This document shows positions 1-7,735 of a DNA stretch of 64,000 bases, one piece after another (within the stretch, counting starts at the first letter, position 1; each line of letters starts with the position of its first letter). Source of the DNA: a virus. The position numbers were made by a program, and so were the translations under genes. Under the pieces are notes generated by a model. The model was not told the origin of the DNA. It was given only the letters and a program-made list of their open reading frames with translations, and ran no database searches. The DNA is taken from positions 23,382 through 87,381 of the IMG/VR virus record IMGVR_UViG_3300013136_000003; one strand, 5' to 3'.

Positions 1-651
1 GCAACTTTAAACTTCGCTCCACGTGAAAACGAAGTTTTCACCAGGGGCCGTCACCTCGAAATATCCTTTGCCATCAACGAATCCGGAAACCTCCAACTGA
101 AACTCAACGGAAAAGTGGTTGATGATCTAACGAAGGTTGACCTTACTCAAACTTTCATGATGGAACAGGTCGAGGCTAGAGCAAAACTAGTGAAACTGTT
201 CAATCACCTGGACGCTATCGTAAACTTGGAATTCGCAAAACGCCTCATAAACGAAAGGCTCGGTGCAGATTCGTACGTTTTCACTATCGGTGAAACTCAG
301 TACGTTTTCGAACGTCTGGGAAACACTAGAGTCATAAAGAAAATGCAAGGTTTAGCTTTCCACAATTACGTGATGGAAAATTTCCACTACGACGTTAGCG
401 AACTCTATTCGATCCAACTAACAGAAAGAGAAGACCGGGTAAAGAGAATCGACGAGGAAAAGAGCAAAATCGACAGAGACCTTGAAAAGTTGGAAAAATC
501 GGTCGACCAACTCACAGAAGCTCTCGGAGACAATTCTCTCACGAACGAGTACAGAACTCAGCTCGCAGATCTTAAAGAGTCCATTCAGAAAAACATTGTG
601 GCTCTAAAGAACCATTACATCGAGCTTGACCAGAGCAAAAAAAAAGCCTAA
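1..651 (+). CDS. Coiled-coil protein, 5' end outside window
   Basis: The frame is open from base 1, so the gene starts to the left of the window. The visible 216 residues have a beta-rich start, a globular middle and a C-terminal third of strongly charged heptads (about residues 140-210, rich in E, K, R, D, L) that looks like a coiled coil. The frame stops at 649-651 directly after an A9 run (637-645), and a protein-like continuation exists in the -1 frame (see next entry). I do not recognise the family; scaffold or structural protein is only a guess. Confidence 0.8.
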   Translation, partial: ATLNFAPRENEVFTRGRHLEISFAINESGNLQLKLNGKVVDDLTKVDLTQTFMMEQVEARAKLVKLFNHLDAIVNLEFAKRLINERLGADSYVFTIGETQYVFERLGNTRVIKKMQGLAFHNYVMENFHYDVSELYSIQLTEREDRVKRIDEEKSKIDRDLEKLEKSVDQLTEALGDNSLTNEYRTQLADLKESIQKNIVALKNHYIELDQSKKKA

Positions 652-941
652 ATGAAGCAGAGGACATAACTCTGGTTAATCCTCGAACTTCAAAGTACGG
701 CGCCGGTCAAAAGGTCGTCCTAAAAGACGACAAATCTGCTACCATTCTCGGAGTTGATCCAATCAACAACATTTACCAGCTAATGACTTTAGACAATAAG
801 TCGATTAGCGTGAAGGGCACCGAGATAAAGAAGTTGGAAAAGCCAAAGAACCAAGATTACCAACCATCTGGAATAGATCCGGAAGATCAAACTCAACTTA
901 ACATCAAGGATACGCCGTTCGACTTAGACCCAGAAAAGTAA
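630..941 (+). CDS. -1 frame extension of the preceding gene
   Basis: This frame opens at 630, overlaps the A9 run at 637-645 and runs to TAA at 939-941. It has no ATG, GTG or TTG near its beginning, yet the translation is protein-like (ITLVNPRTSKYGAGQKVVLK, then a Val/Ile-rich stretch and an acidic tail), like a small SH3/KOW-type barrel. A AAA AAA heptamers in the run are classic -1 slippery sites (as in dnaX), so I infer a frameshifted C-terminal extension of about 100 residues. The alternative is one A missing from the assembly. Confidence 0.65.
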   Translation, partial: PEQKKSLNEAEDITLVNPRTSKYGAGQKVVLKDDKSATILGVDPINNIYQLMTLDNKSISVKGTEIKKLEKPKNQDYQPSGIDPEDQTQLNIKDTPFDLDPEK

Positions 942-971
942 ACGTTGGTAAGTTAGTTCAAAAATAGGCTA

Positions 972-1376
972 ATGAGCCCATACCAACTCTTACAAGAAAT
1001 CTACTATCACAATCCTTGGAAATCAATGGTCTGCTGCATTCTCCTTAACCGGACGAAGCGCGCGCAGGTAGATAGAGTGCGTGAAGAGCTTTTTAGAACG
1101 TACGGTGATGCTCTTGATATGGCTGACGCTGACGCTGACCCTTTGGCCAAAATACTTCAGCCGCTTGGTTTTCAAAACAGACGAGCAAACACGCTCATCA
1201 AGTTCAGCGAGGACTGGGTTAGTAAGGATTGGACAGATCCCAAGGAACTTCACGGAATCGGTCAGTACGCGGCAGACTCGTACTATATTTTTTACAATAG
1301 CAAGCTTGACATAAATCCAAACGACGGGGTTTTAGTAAAATATCTAGAGTGGAAAAAAACCAACCTAAACGAATAA
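972..1376 (+). CDS. HhH-GPD DNA glycosylase, MBD4-like
   Basis: A 134-residue protein that aligns along its length with the glycosylase domain of MBD4 and related G:T mismatch glycosylases: NPWK near residue 14, the ILLNRT segment, PLGFQNRRA, then the helix-hairpin-helix ELHGIGQYAADSY and a following NPND whose Asp sits where the catalytic Asp of MBD4 lies. Family role: removal of T or U opposite G from DNA. It lies directly before a putative glycosyltransferase, which suggests DNA base chemistry in this phage. Assignment to the superfamily is firm; the substrate is inferred. Confidence 0.8.
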   Translation: MSPYQLLQEIYYHNPWKSMVCCILLNRTKRAQVDRVREELFRTYGDALDMADADADPLAKILQPLGFQNRRANTLIKFSEDWVSKDWTDPKELHGIGQYAADSYYIFYNSKLDINPNDGVLVKYLEWKKTNLNE

Positions 1377-1381
1377 AGAAC

Positions 1382-2437
1382 ATGAAAACATTGTACGCAT
1401 ACTTCGGCGAATTTGGAATCTTCGATCAGAACATTCCAGGTCATTCCTTTTACCAGATCGGCTTGTTATCTTCAATCGCCGAAACGTACGACATCAAAAA
1501 GTTCGATGTTTACAATTATTTGGACGGAGATACAGTTGAACCTAACCTTGGGCCAAAATACCCAGACGGAAAAATAGGAGAACTAATGCAGTCCGTAACC
1601 GACCAGCTTGTCGATTCGTACAGAATACCATTGAACCACGTTATGAAGAACATAGCAAACGGAAAAGTGTACGATTACATCATCCTAAAAGCAAGGTTTA
1701 GAAACTTATCAACTCTTGCAAAAAAGATGGAAGATGCGAAACGGTTTGAGCTGATAATACAGTATGCGTTATCGACTGGGCATAAGCCTGAAAACATAAT
1801 AGTTCTCGATACAGACCTGTCAATGAGTCCAGGCGTGTCAAAACGACTAACTGATCTTAAGATTCAGGTGCTAGTTCCGTCAATTAATTTTCCAGGAATA
1901 GGCAGAGCTTTTTTGAAAGAGTGTTTGCAGATTCACAGAGAACGTTCGGTAAAAAAAGAACAATCTATCGTTTATCACGGAAACATTGATTTTTCCAACT
2001 ACAAGGAAGGCCATTCAAAGAATCCTATCGTTCATGAGATAATCGGAGCGGTGAATCACGAGTTCATGTTCGATCAGTCAGTGTTTCACATGTTCCTGTG
2101 TGCAAAAGATACCCAAGAACTCGTGGCTACCTTGACTGATATGCCAAGAGTTACGCTGGTTCCACGAAACGATAGAGCCTCCATCTGGAAGCACCTCAGT
2201 GAATCAATAGTTTCATTGACCGTTAGCAAGGATCTCTACTTGGAGCGCGGGTTCATTCCTGCAAGAGTTTATGAAGCGATCATTGCTGGTACAATCCCAG
2301 TTTCTTACAAAGCGGGTCAACACCCAGCTATGACATTTGAAACCAGTTCACAGTTTTACGAAATTTGCAAGTTCTTAGCTGAGTGTTCACCGGTTGATTA
2401 CTACAAGATCCTGGAAACTATCGCGAAAAAACTTTAA
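1382..2437 (+). CDS. Putative GT-B glycosyltransferase
   Basis: I start at ATG 1382 rather than the upstream 1349, which overlaps the glycosylase gene. About 351 residues. The C-terminal part has the donor-site pattern of GT-B enzymes (RGFIPARVYEAIIAGTIPVS, then FYEICKFL), similar in layout to phage T4 DNA beta-glucosyltransferase (LRVWETMASDAV). The middle has a new Rossmann-like start, SIVYHGNIDFS. It could glucosylate a modified DNA base or a virion or cell-surface sugar; the neighbouring DNA glycosylase favours DNA but does not prove it. Confidence 0.55.
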   Translation: MKTLYAYFGEFGIFDQNIPGHSFYQIGLLSSIAETYDIKKFDVYNYLDGDTVEPNLGPKYPDGKIGELMQSVTDQLVDSYRIPLNHVMKNIANGKVYDYIILKARFRNLSTLAKKMEDAKRFELIIQYALSTGHKPENIIVLDTDLSMSPGVSKRLTDLKIQVLVPSINFPGIGRAFLKECLQIHRERSVKKEQSIVYHGNIDFSNYKEGHSKNPIVHEIIGAVNHEFMFDQSVFHMFLCAKDTQELVATLTDMPRVTLVPRNDRASIWKHLSESIVSLTVSKDLYLERGFIPARVYEAIIAGTIPVSYKAGQHPAMTFETSSQFYEICKFLAECSPVDYYKILETIAKKL

Positions 2438-2451
2438 ACCCAGGCTGCGCC

Positions 2452-2459
2452 TATAAATA
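2452..2459 (+). promoter_or_regulatory. T4-type late promoter TATAAATA
   Basis: Perfect TATAAATA 21 bases before the ATG at 2481. Octamers of this kind recur before late genes throughout the window. Confidence 0.7.
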
Positions 2460-2480
2460 ATACAAATGACCCATTAGTAA

Positions 2481-4811
2481 ATGAATCACGTATTATCAGT
2501 AGGCGAATACCTCATACACGAAGATCCAAAGTTAAAGGTTCTAAGAGAAGCTCTCTTGAGCTTACCAGTTTACGAGAACATTGCTCCGCTTTCGATGCAG
2601 CCGTTTAGCTTGGCTCCAACCAGCGAGGATCGACTCATCTCTCACCAAATTTACCTGCTAGATCACTTTGACACTCTCGAACAGATAAACGTGAACGAAA
2701 ATCTACTTCTCGTTCATAATTACTCTCCGATTCTTTTAACCGAACTTGGAACGTACGAAAAATCTCTAACTTACTTAGAGTCTCTAAACGAAAGTTTTCT
2801 GTCCAAGTTGAAATCTGTTCTAAGCCTGATGACCGAGGGCGGTTCTGCTATCGGCATTTTCCAATTTGTGTTGGACCTTATCGGCATGATTCCCGCATCG
2901 TGGTTCGGCTTTCCGATCGACATAGCTGCTAACAGTCTAAACGGCATAATATACTTGATTCGTGAACAGTACTTGATGGCCATCATCAACTTCATTGCGA
3001 TGGTCGACATGACCAAAATATTTGCACCGTTAAAGTTTGGAATAAAGACCGTTGCAAAACCGGCAACTAAACTATTTTCAAAATTATTCTCAAAGGGATT
3101 AGGTAAAACAGAAGCTGCGGCATTCAAAGCATCCAGCGAAGCTGCCGCAAACCCAGGAATAGTTAAAATGCTAGGTCAAGCTCTAGGAAAAGTAGTAAAG
3201 TGGTTATCTGAAACAGGCATAAAATTATTAAAGAGCATAGTTCCAACAATCGTTAAGGCCGTAGATAAACTAACGTTCGGAGCATTCAAATTGGATAGGT
3301 ACATTCCAAAGATGACAGCTGCGTTCGACACGCAGATCGCAAAGCTTAACACTTTCGCTAAGGAAGCAGATGATGCTAGCAAGATTTTACTATCAGACGC
3401 GACTGCCAAAAAAGCAGCGTCAACGCTTGGAGATGCATCAGTCGCCGCAAAGAAAGCAGAAAAGCCTCTAAACATAGGAGCGGAAAGAGCTGTAAGAACT
3501 GGAGCAGAACAGTCGATGTACAAAACAGCAAAAGGCGGAAAGATCGGCGGGTTCAGCTCGGACATATTAGCAAAGTCCGAAGCTAAATTCACCAAACTTT
3601 TCCCTGGCGTAACCAATCCAGCCGTGAAGAAGAATTTCATGTACAACGATGCAACTAAACAGTTGGTAGAAAACATTTTGAGCAAGCAGAGCGGATTGAT
3701 TTCGATGACAAAAAACAAGAAGATCATGGCAGCTCTGTCCACTGGAAAGACCTGGAAAGGTGCTGATAGAATGCTAGCTAGCGCTATACGAAAGGGCGAT
3801 CCTACTGAGCTTGGAAACGTGATGCAGAAGATGTTAGACGATCCAGAATTCTTCGCTTTGATCAAGAAAACATCGCCCGACGTTGTCAAAACCATGTCAC
3901 TGTTCAGAAACGCGCCAGAAGCTCTGATAAACGGTTCGAAAAAATTCTCGGATTTTGGAAAGGTCGCTGTAAAAAGCGCGTTTAACTATCGAAAATTCAC
4001 TCTTCAGCTATTACCTATCTTCTTATTAAAGGTTGCTCTTAAAGGAACTGAGTGCGGACGATACATAACTCGAGCAAAGTCAGCAGAAGAAGTAGCAGAC
4101 TTGGCTAAGGGTGCAGCGATCCAGACCATTACTCCTGACATGGCAGCTGTGGACGAAATTCTTTCCAGAGTTTACGAACAAACGGAAGAAGAACTGCTTC
4201 AACTGTCTCAGCAGGAATTGGACAACCTTCGTTCTGAAAATCCGCAGGCTTACACGGAATTCGTAAAAACGCAGACCGAAACAGACCAAAAGATAGAAGA
4301 ACTCAAGCAGAAAACCGATTCAGCCAATCCGTGCTACGAAAAAACGGCAATAGCTCAAGCTGAGGTAGGAGCAATTCTCGATACTAACAACAAAGCTTGG
4401 AAGCAAGGTCAAGTAGCAGTTGACCTAACCAGCCCAGAAGAATTCGATGCTTCGAACTTGAACAATTATTCTAAGGGTGTACTAAGCATGCTAAAGCAGG
4501 ACACCAACATAGACGTTCAGCACCCGTTGGCAGATCAGAACCCAGTAGTTCAAGCTTACTTTTCCGACGTGGTCAAATCCAACGGAGAGATCTCGTACAA
4601 CGAGAGCGATGAATCTAGGCTAGAAGAGATGCTTAACACGTTAGTCAAGCAAGGAAAAATGACGTTAGCCGAAAAAGAAGACAACAGAAAACGAATCATG
4701 GACTCTTGGAAAACTAACACTGTACCGCCTGAGGTGATAAACGCGGCTGAAGAGACCCCAAATCCGAACGAATCGGTATTTAAGGTAGGAAAATTTATCA
4801 CAGTACGATGA
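2481..4811 (+). CDS. Large putative virion protein with N-terminal tag
   Basis: 776 residues, led by a late promoter. The N-terminus MNHVLSVGEYLIHED fits the tag shared by many proteins here (F/V-x-x-F/Y-hydrophobic-x-E). Residues about 110-180 contain hydrophobic stretches (IGIFQFVLDLIGMIPASWFG), followed by a long Ala/Lys-rich region and a Gln/Glu-rich helical region with likely coiled coils. The next gene overlaps its stop by four bases (ATGA). Function unknown; large packaged or pilot-like internal protein is an inference. Confidence 0.75.
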   Translation: MNHVLSVGEYLIHEDPKLKVLREALLSLPVYENIAPLSMQPFSLAPTSEDRLISHQIYLLDHFDTLEQINVNENLLLVHNYSPILLTELGTYEKSLTYLESLNESFLSKLKSVLSLMTEGGSAIGIFQFVLDLIGMIPASWFGFPIDIAANSLNGIIYLIREQYLMAIINFIAMVDMTKIFAPLKFGIKTVAKPATKLFSKLFSKGLGKTEAAAFKASSEAAANPGIVKMLGQALGKVVKWLSETGIKLLKSIVPTIVKAVDKLTFGAFKLDRYIPKMTAAFDTQIAKLNTFAKEADDASKILLSDATAKKAASTLGDASVAAKKAEKPLNIGAERAVRTGAEQSMYKTAKGGKIGGFSSDILAKSEAKFTKLFPGVTNPAVKKNFMYNDATKQLVENILSKQSGLISMTKNKKIMAALSTGKTWKGADRMLASAIRKGDPTELGNVMQKMLDDPEFFALIKKTSPDVVKTMSLFRNAPEALINGSKKFSDFGKVAVKSAFNYRKFTLQLLPIFLLKVALKGTECGRYITRAKSAEEVADLAKGAAIQTITPDMAAVDEILSRVYEQTEEELLQLSQQELDNLRSENPQAYTEFVKTQTETDQKIEELKQKTDSANPCYEKTAIAQAEVGAILDTNNKAWKQGQVAVDLTSPEEFDASNLNNYSKGVLSMLKQDTNIDVQHPLADQNPVVQAYFSDVVKSNGEISYNESDESRLEEMLNTLVKQGKMTLAEKEDNRKRIMDSWKTNTVPPEVINAAEETPNPNESVFKVGKFITVR

Positions 4812-5542
4812 AATTAAAAACGTTCGACACGTTTCAACCGAGCGTTGAAACATACGCAAAGAAAGTAGGTTTGGTCGGAGAAAACGAGATGAGAGATCTC
4901 TTCGGAGATAGAACATCTGACGTTGTGATAAAGATCTCACCTAACGCTTTTTCAACGTACCAGGTGTTTAGTAGACTACCTGGTGCAAATTTTATCCCTA
5001 AGTACGTTTCTAATCGGTTGCACGCAACTAGGTTAAAAACGCCGGTAACAGTCATCTCTCCGCTTTCAGAAATAAGAACTTACACGACCTATCGAAAACT
5101 CAGGTCAGACGAACTCTTAAAGAACTCTATCTACTTCCACACTCCCAAGGTACTGGAACAATTCCAGATCACAGCACACGAAGGAAAGATAGTAGGACTT
5201 CGCCAGATAATCGATCGTCAGCCAGTTCACATAAACTCTAATCGCTTTCCGACGACAGCTAGACTTCAGGAAATATCTGAATCTTTATACGAAGCTCTAA
5301 AAACTGATCTAATGAGGTTCAGAGTCGGAATGACTAAAAACGGACCGGTCCTTTTGGCTATGGAAGATTTCAAACTCCAAGCTCCTGAGATGGCAAAAAT
5401 CTACGTGAACGTTTACGAAAATTTTGTTGGTCACATGCCTGAGTGGTTCAAACACCACATTGAGAGTAGCACGGTCATGCCTTTCCTGAGCGAGTACATA
5501 AACCGGGAAGAAATGAGCAAAAAATGTCCCTACTTGCTCTAA
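4808..5542 (+). CDS. Unknown protein, possibly virion
   Basis: 244 residues; ATG overlaps the preceding stop, so the two are co-transcribed and probably translationally coupled. The N-terminus MKLKTFDTFQPSVET loosely resembles the shared tag. The body is mixed alpha/beta without a motif I recognise. Confidence 0.75.
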   Translation: MKLKTFDTFQPSVETYAKKVGLVGENEMRDLFGDRTSDVVIKISPNAFSTYQVFSRLPGANFIPKYVSNRLHATRLKTPVTVISPLSEIRTYTTYRKLRSDELLKNSIYFHTPKVLEQFQITAHEGKIVGLRQIIDRQPVHINSNRFPTTARLQEISESLYEALKTDLMRFRVGMTKNGPVLLAMEDFKLQAPEMAKIYVNVYENFVGHMPEWFKHHIESSTVMPFLSEYINREEMSKKCPYLL

Positions 5543-5559
5543 TTCTAAAACTTTTTGCT

Positions 5560-5590
5560 TGGTTTTAAGTACAATTTCATAAATTACAAA
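5560..5590 (+). promoter_or_regulatory. Probable promoter, TTGCTTGG / TACAATTT
   Basis: TTTTTGCTTGG and TAAGTACAATTT lie upstream of ATG 5600 with spacing like a Bacteroidetes -33/-7 pair. A similar TTTTTAGTACAATTT precedes the gene at 19984. Confidence 0.4.
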
Positions 5591-5599
5591 ACCAAGACA

Positions 5600-6250
5600 A
5601 TGGACGAAAAGCTTGTTACAGATCAGCTGCCTACTGAAAACAGCGAGGCAATCGAAACTCAACTTCCTGTAGTTGATTCAAACGAAGAAACCATTTCACC
5701 AGAAGTTACCGAAGAAACGGCGACTGACGAAGTTACCTGTGATCTGGAAATATCTGACCCAACCGCAGAAGGTCAGCCCGACCAGGAGGAACAACCGGAA
5801 CCTCAAGAAGAACTCACAGAACTCGAAAAACTAACGCAGAGGAGAACTGGCTTTTGGCAAGTAAATCTCCAGGAGCCGGACGTTAAGTGGATCAAAAATT
5901 CATGCAACGGAAAGTTCGAATTTACCGGTCCAAACGAAGCTTTCATGCTCATGAACTGCTTCCTTGGTTTTTCCAGCGCTCACACTAGAATGGCTCCAGC
6001 AAACGGTGAAGAAAGCCAGCCTTGCGTGGTCCAAGCGTCCGCTATCGAAGCATGCGGTTATTTCATGAACCGCGTTTCTGGAAATAACATGGAAGCAGCA
6101 CAACGCGCTTTCAGAATCGCAATGGCGCTCAACCCAATCATCATGGAAATGAGAAACCTTGACACAAAGATCCAGGAGCTTCACGCTATCGAAGAAGAAC
6201 AGAAGAAAGCAGAACCTGCACCGACCGAACTTCAGGAACCAGCAGAGTAA
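5600..6250 (+). CDS. Acidic-N-terminus protein, unknown
   Basis: Start chosen at ATG 5600 because the upstream part of the frame covers the promoter. The first 75 residues are low-complexity and very acidic (E, T, P, D). A folded part follows (from about RRTGFWQVNLQEPDVKWIK) with a helical Ala-rich segment, then a charged tail. No known domain recognised. Confidence 0.75.
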   Translation: MDEKLVTDQLPTENSEAIETQLPVVDSNEETISPEVTEETATDEVTCDLEISDPTAEGQPDQEEQPEPQEELTELEKLTQRRTGFWQVNLQEPDVKWIKNSCNGKFEFTGPNEAFMLMNCFLGFSSAHTRMAPANGEESQPCVVQASAIEACGYFMNRVSGNNMEAAQRAFRIAMALNPIIMEMRNLDTKIQELHAIEEEQKKAEPAPTELQEPAE

Positions 6251-6260
6251 GGAGGGTATC

Positions 6261-6485
6261 ATGGGATTGAACAAGCGGTACTACTGCATGAAACACGTGT
6301 CCGACCACGCAAAACAGTCGGACTTTCAATCCTTTAACCTCTACATGACTTTCAGCGATGTTCACCTTTACCTGGACGAAGATTGCAAAAAAGTTCACGA
6401 AGAATACTCAAAGGCTGACATGGTTGAAAGGGAACGAATCTACGAACGAATTAAAAAATTCCAGCAGGTTGACCAGACCAGCTGA
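6261..6485 (+). CDS. Small charged protein, unknown
   Basis: 74 residues. The start is fixed by a strong Shine-Dalgarno, AAGGAGGG, six bases before ATG 6261; this is unusual here, as most genes have only A-rich leaders. Sequence contains YYCMKH and a charged helical C-terminus. Ends just before a bidirectional terminator. Confidence 0.75.
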   Translation: MGLNKRYYCMKHVSDHAKQSDFQSFNLYMTFSDVHLYLDEDCKKVHEEYSKADMVERERIYERIKKFQQVDQTS

Positions 6486-6510
6486 AATAATCACGAATGA
6501 CGTATTCCAT

Positions 6511-6540
6511 AAAAAAGAGAGCCGATAAGCTCTCTTTTTT
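6511..6540. terminator. Bidirectional terminator
   Basis: GAGAGC-CGATAA-GCTCTC flanked by A6 and T6, between two convergent genes; works in both directions. Confidence 0.9.
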
Positions 6541-7657
6541 ATTTGTGAGTTTCTAATAAGTACTTAGCGTACTCGACCGGCCGTTTTATAGCAGCTTCTC
6601 TAATGTCTGGCAGTATCTTAAACAAATTTCTTCCAGGAACGGAATTCACTTCTATCAGGTGAATCTTACCAGTCTGATCGATCAAAAAGTCCATTCCTAC
6701 TTCGCCTATTGGTCCGACTTTATTTTCAAGTATCGTAAACAATCTCTTAGCATAGGACCGTATCGATTCAGCAATAGGTCCTTTCATATCTTGGTTGAAC
6801 AGGGTTTCAAGTATCGAACTTAGTGGGGCTTTTCCTCCTCCCTGGTGCAAGTTTGCAGTTATCCGGTTCGGTGCAGCGGTTCTGGCAGCCATGCCAGTTC
6901 TAATAGGTTTTCCATCAGATCCTTTTTGGTAAATGACCCTAACGTCGAAGACAGAGTTCTGGTACTTCGGAAGAGCTATCTTTTCCTGAACGATGTATCG
7001 TCTTGAAAAGGTTCTCATTCTTTCGCGTATTGATTTTATTCGGTCTAACAGCTGATCTTCTGAACACACGATTGATTTATCCTCGTAAACCAATTCGTAA
7101 GATTTTCCGTTCTTGGTCACGCTTATTATTCCTTTTCCACCGGAACCGAACCGTGGTTTCAAGATTGCTTTAGGTCTCTGTTGAAGAAATGGGATCAAAC
7201 CCTCATCTGTGTATTTTTCTGTGTACGGAAGACCTAATTCTCCAAGGTCCTCGTTTACCAAGCTCTCGTAAGTTAGTTGTTTGTCCAAAGCTAACTTTCT
7301 AAAGTTCGCTGAGTTTAACGGAATGCAGCCTAATTCAGCCAAGTACTTTGTGCTGGATTTTCCTTCCATGTACTTTCTAACTCTAAAGCTGCGGTTGTAA
7401 AAAACCTTAGGAAGTCCGCGTTTTTCTGAGATCCACCGGCCGTCTCTAAACTTCCAACCTATCGTTCCGTTTTTTGAAAAATCCGTGAAAACAAAAGCAT
7501 CTAGACCGATCTTTTCGGCTTTTTCCAGCAATCTCTTGAAATAACCAGTCTGCTCTCCAAATTTTGAGCTTCTGCCCTTGTCCCCTAATATCCCAAAGGA
7601 TCGTTCGATTTGGGGTTGGTTAATGTACTGGTTGAATTCGAATACGTACTGGTTCAT
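6539..7657 (-). CDS. YheC/YheD-type ATP-grasp protein
   Basis: 372 residues. Shows the ATP-grasp layout: KPRFGSGGKGI (ATP-binding loop), YIVQEKI, FDVRVIYQK, then NITANLHQGG-like NRITANLHQGG and a C-terminal metal site GMDFLIDQTGKIHLIEVNS. The arrangement, including the early PKVFYNRS segment, matches the YheC/YheD family known from Bacillus spore coats and some phages. ATP-grasp enzymes join a carboxylate to an amine through an acyl phosphate; the substrate here is unknown. Confidence 0.8.
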   Translation of the reverse strand: MNQYVFEFNQYINQPQIERSFGILGDKGRSSKFGEQTGYFKRLLEKAEKIGLDAFVFTDFSKNGTIGWKFRDGRWISEKRGLPKVFYNRSFRVRKYMEGKSSTKYLAELGCIPLNSANFRKLALDKQLTYESLVNEDLGELGLPYTEKYTDEGLIPFLQQRPKAILKPRFGSGGKGIISVTKNGKSYELVYEDKSIVCSEDQLLDRIKSIRERMRTFSRRYIVQEKIALPKYQNSVFDVRVIYQKGSDGKPIRTGMAARTAAPNRITANLHQGGGKAPLSSILETLFNQDMKGPIAESIRSYAKRLFTILENKVGPIGEVGMDFLIDQTGKIHLIEVNSVPGRNLFKILPDIREAAIKRPVEYAKYLLETHK

Positions 7658-7706
7658 CTGATTTATTTATTCGAAAATACTGAGGTGAAACGCGTATGGC
7701 TAGGTG

Positions 7707-7718
7707 AATAAATAAATA
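7707..7718 (+). promoter_or_regulatory. Late promoter AATAAATA (tandem)
   Basis: GAATAAATAAATAAC before the tagged gene at 7736/7745. Confidence 0.65.
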
Positions 7719-7735
7719 ACAAAGTCCAAAAATAC

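Noticed and set aside
3176-3895. 239-codon minus-strand frame
   Set aside because: Lies wholly within the large tagged gene 2481-4811, which has promoter, coupled neighbour and sensible composition.
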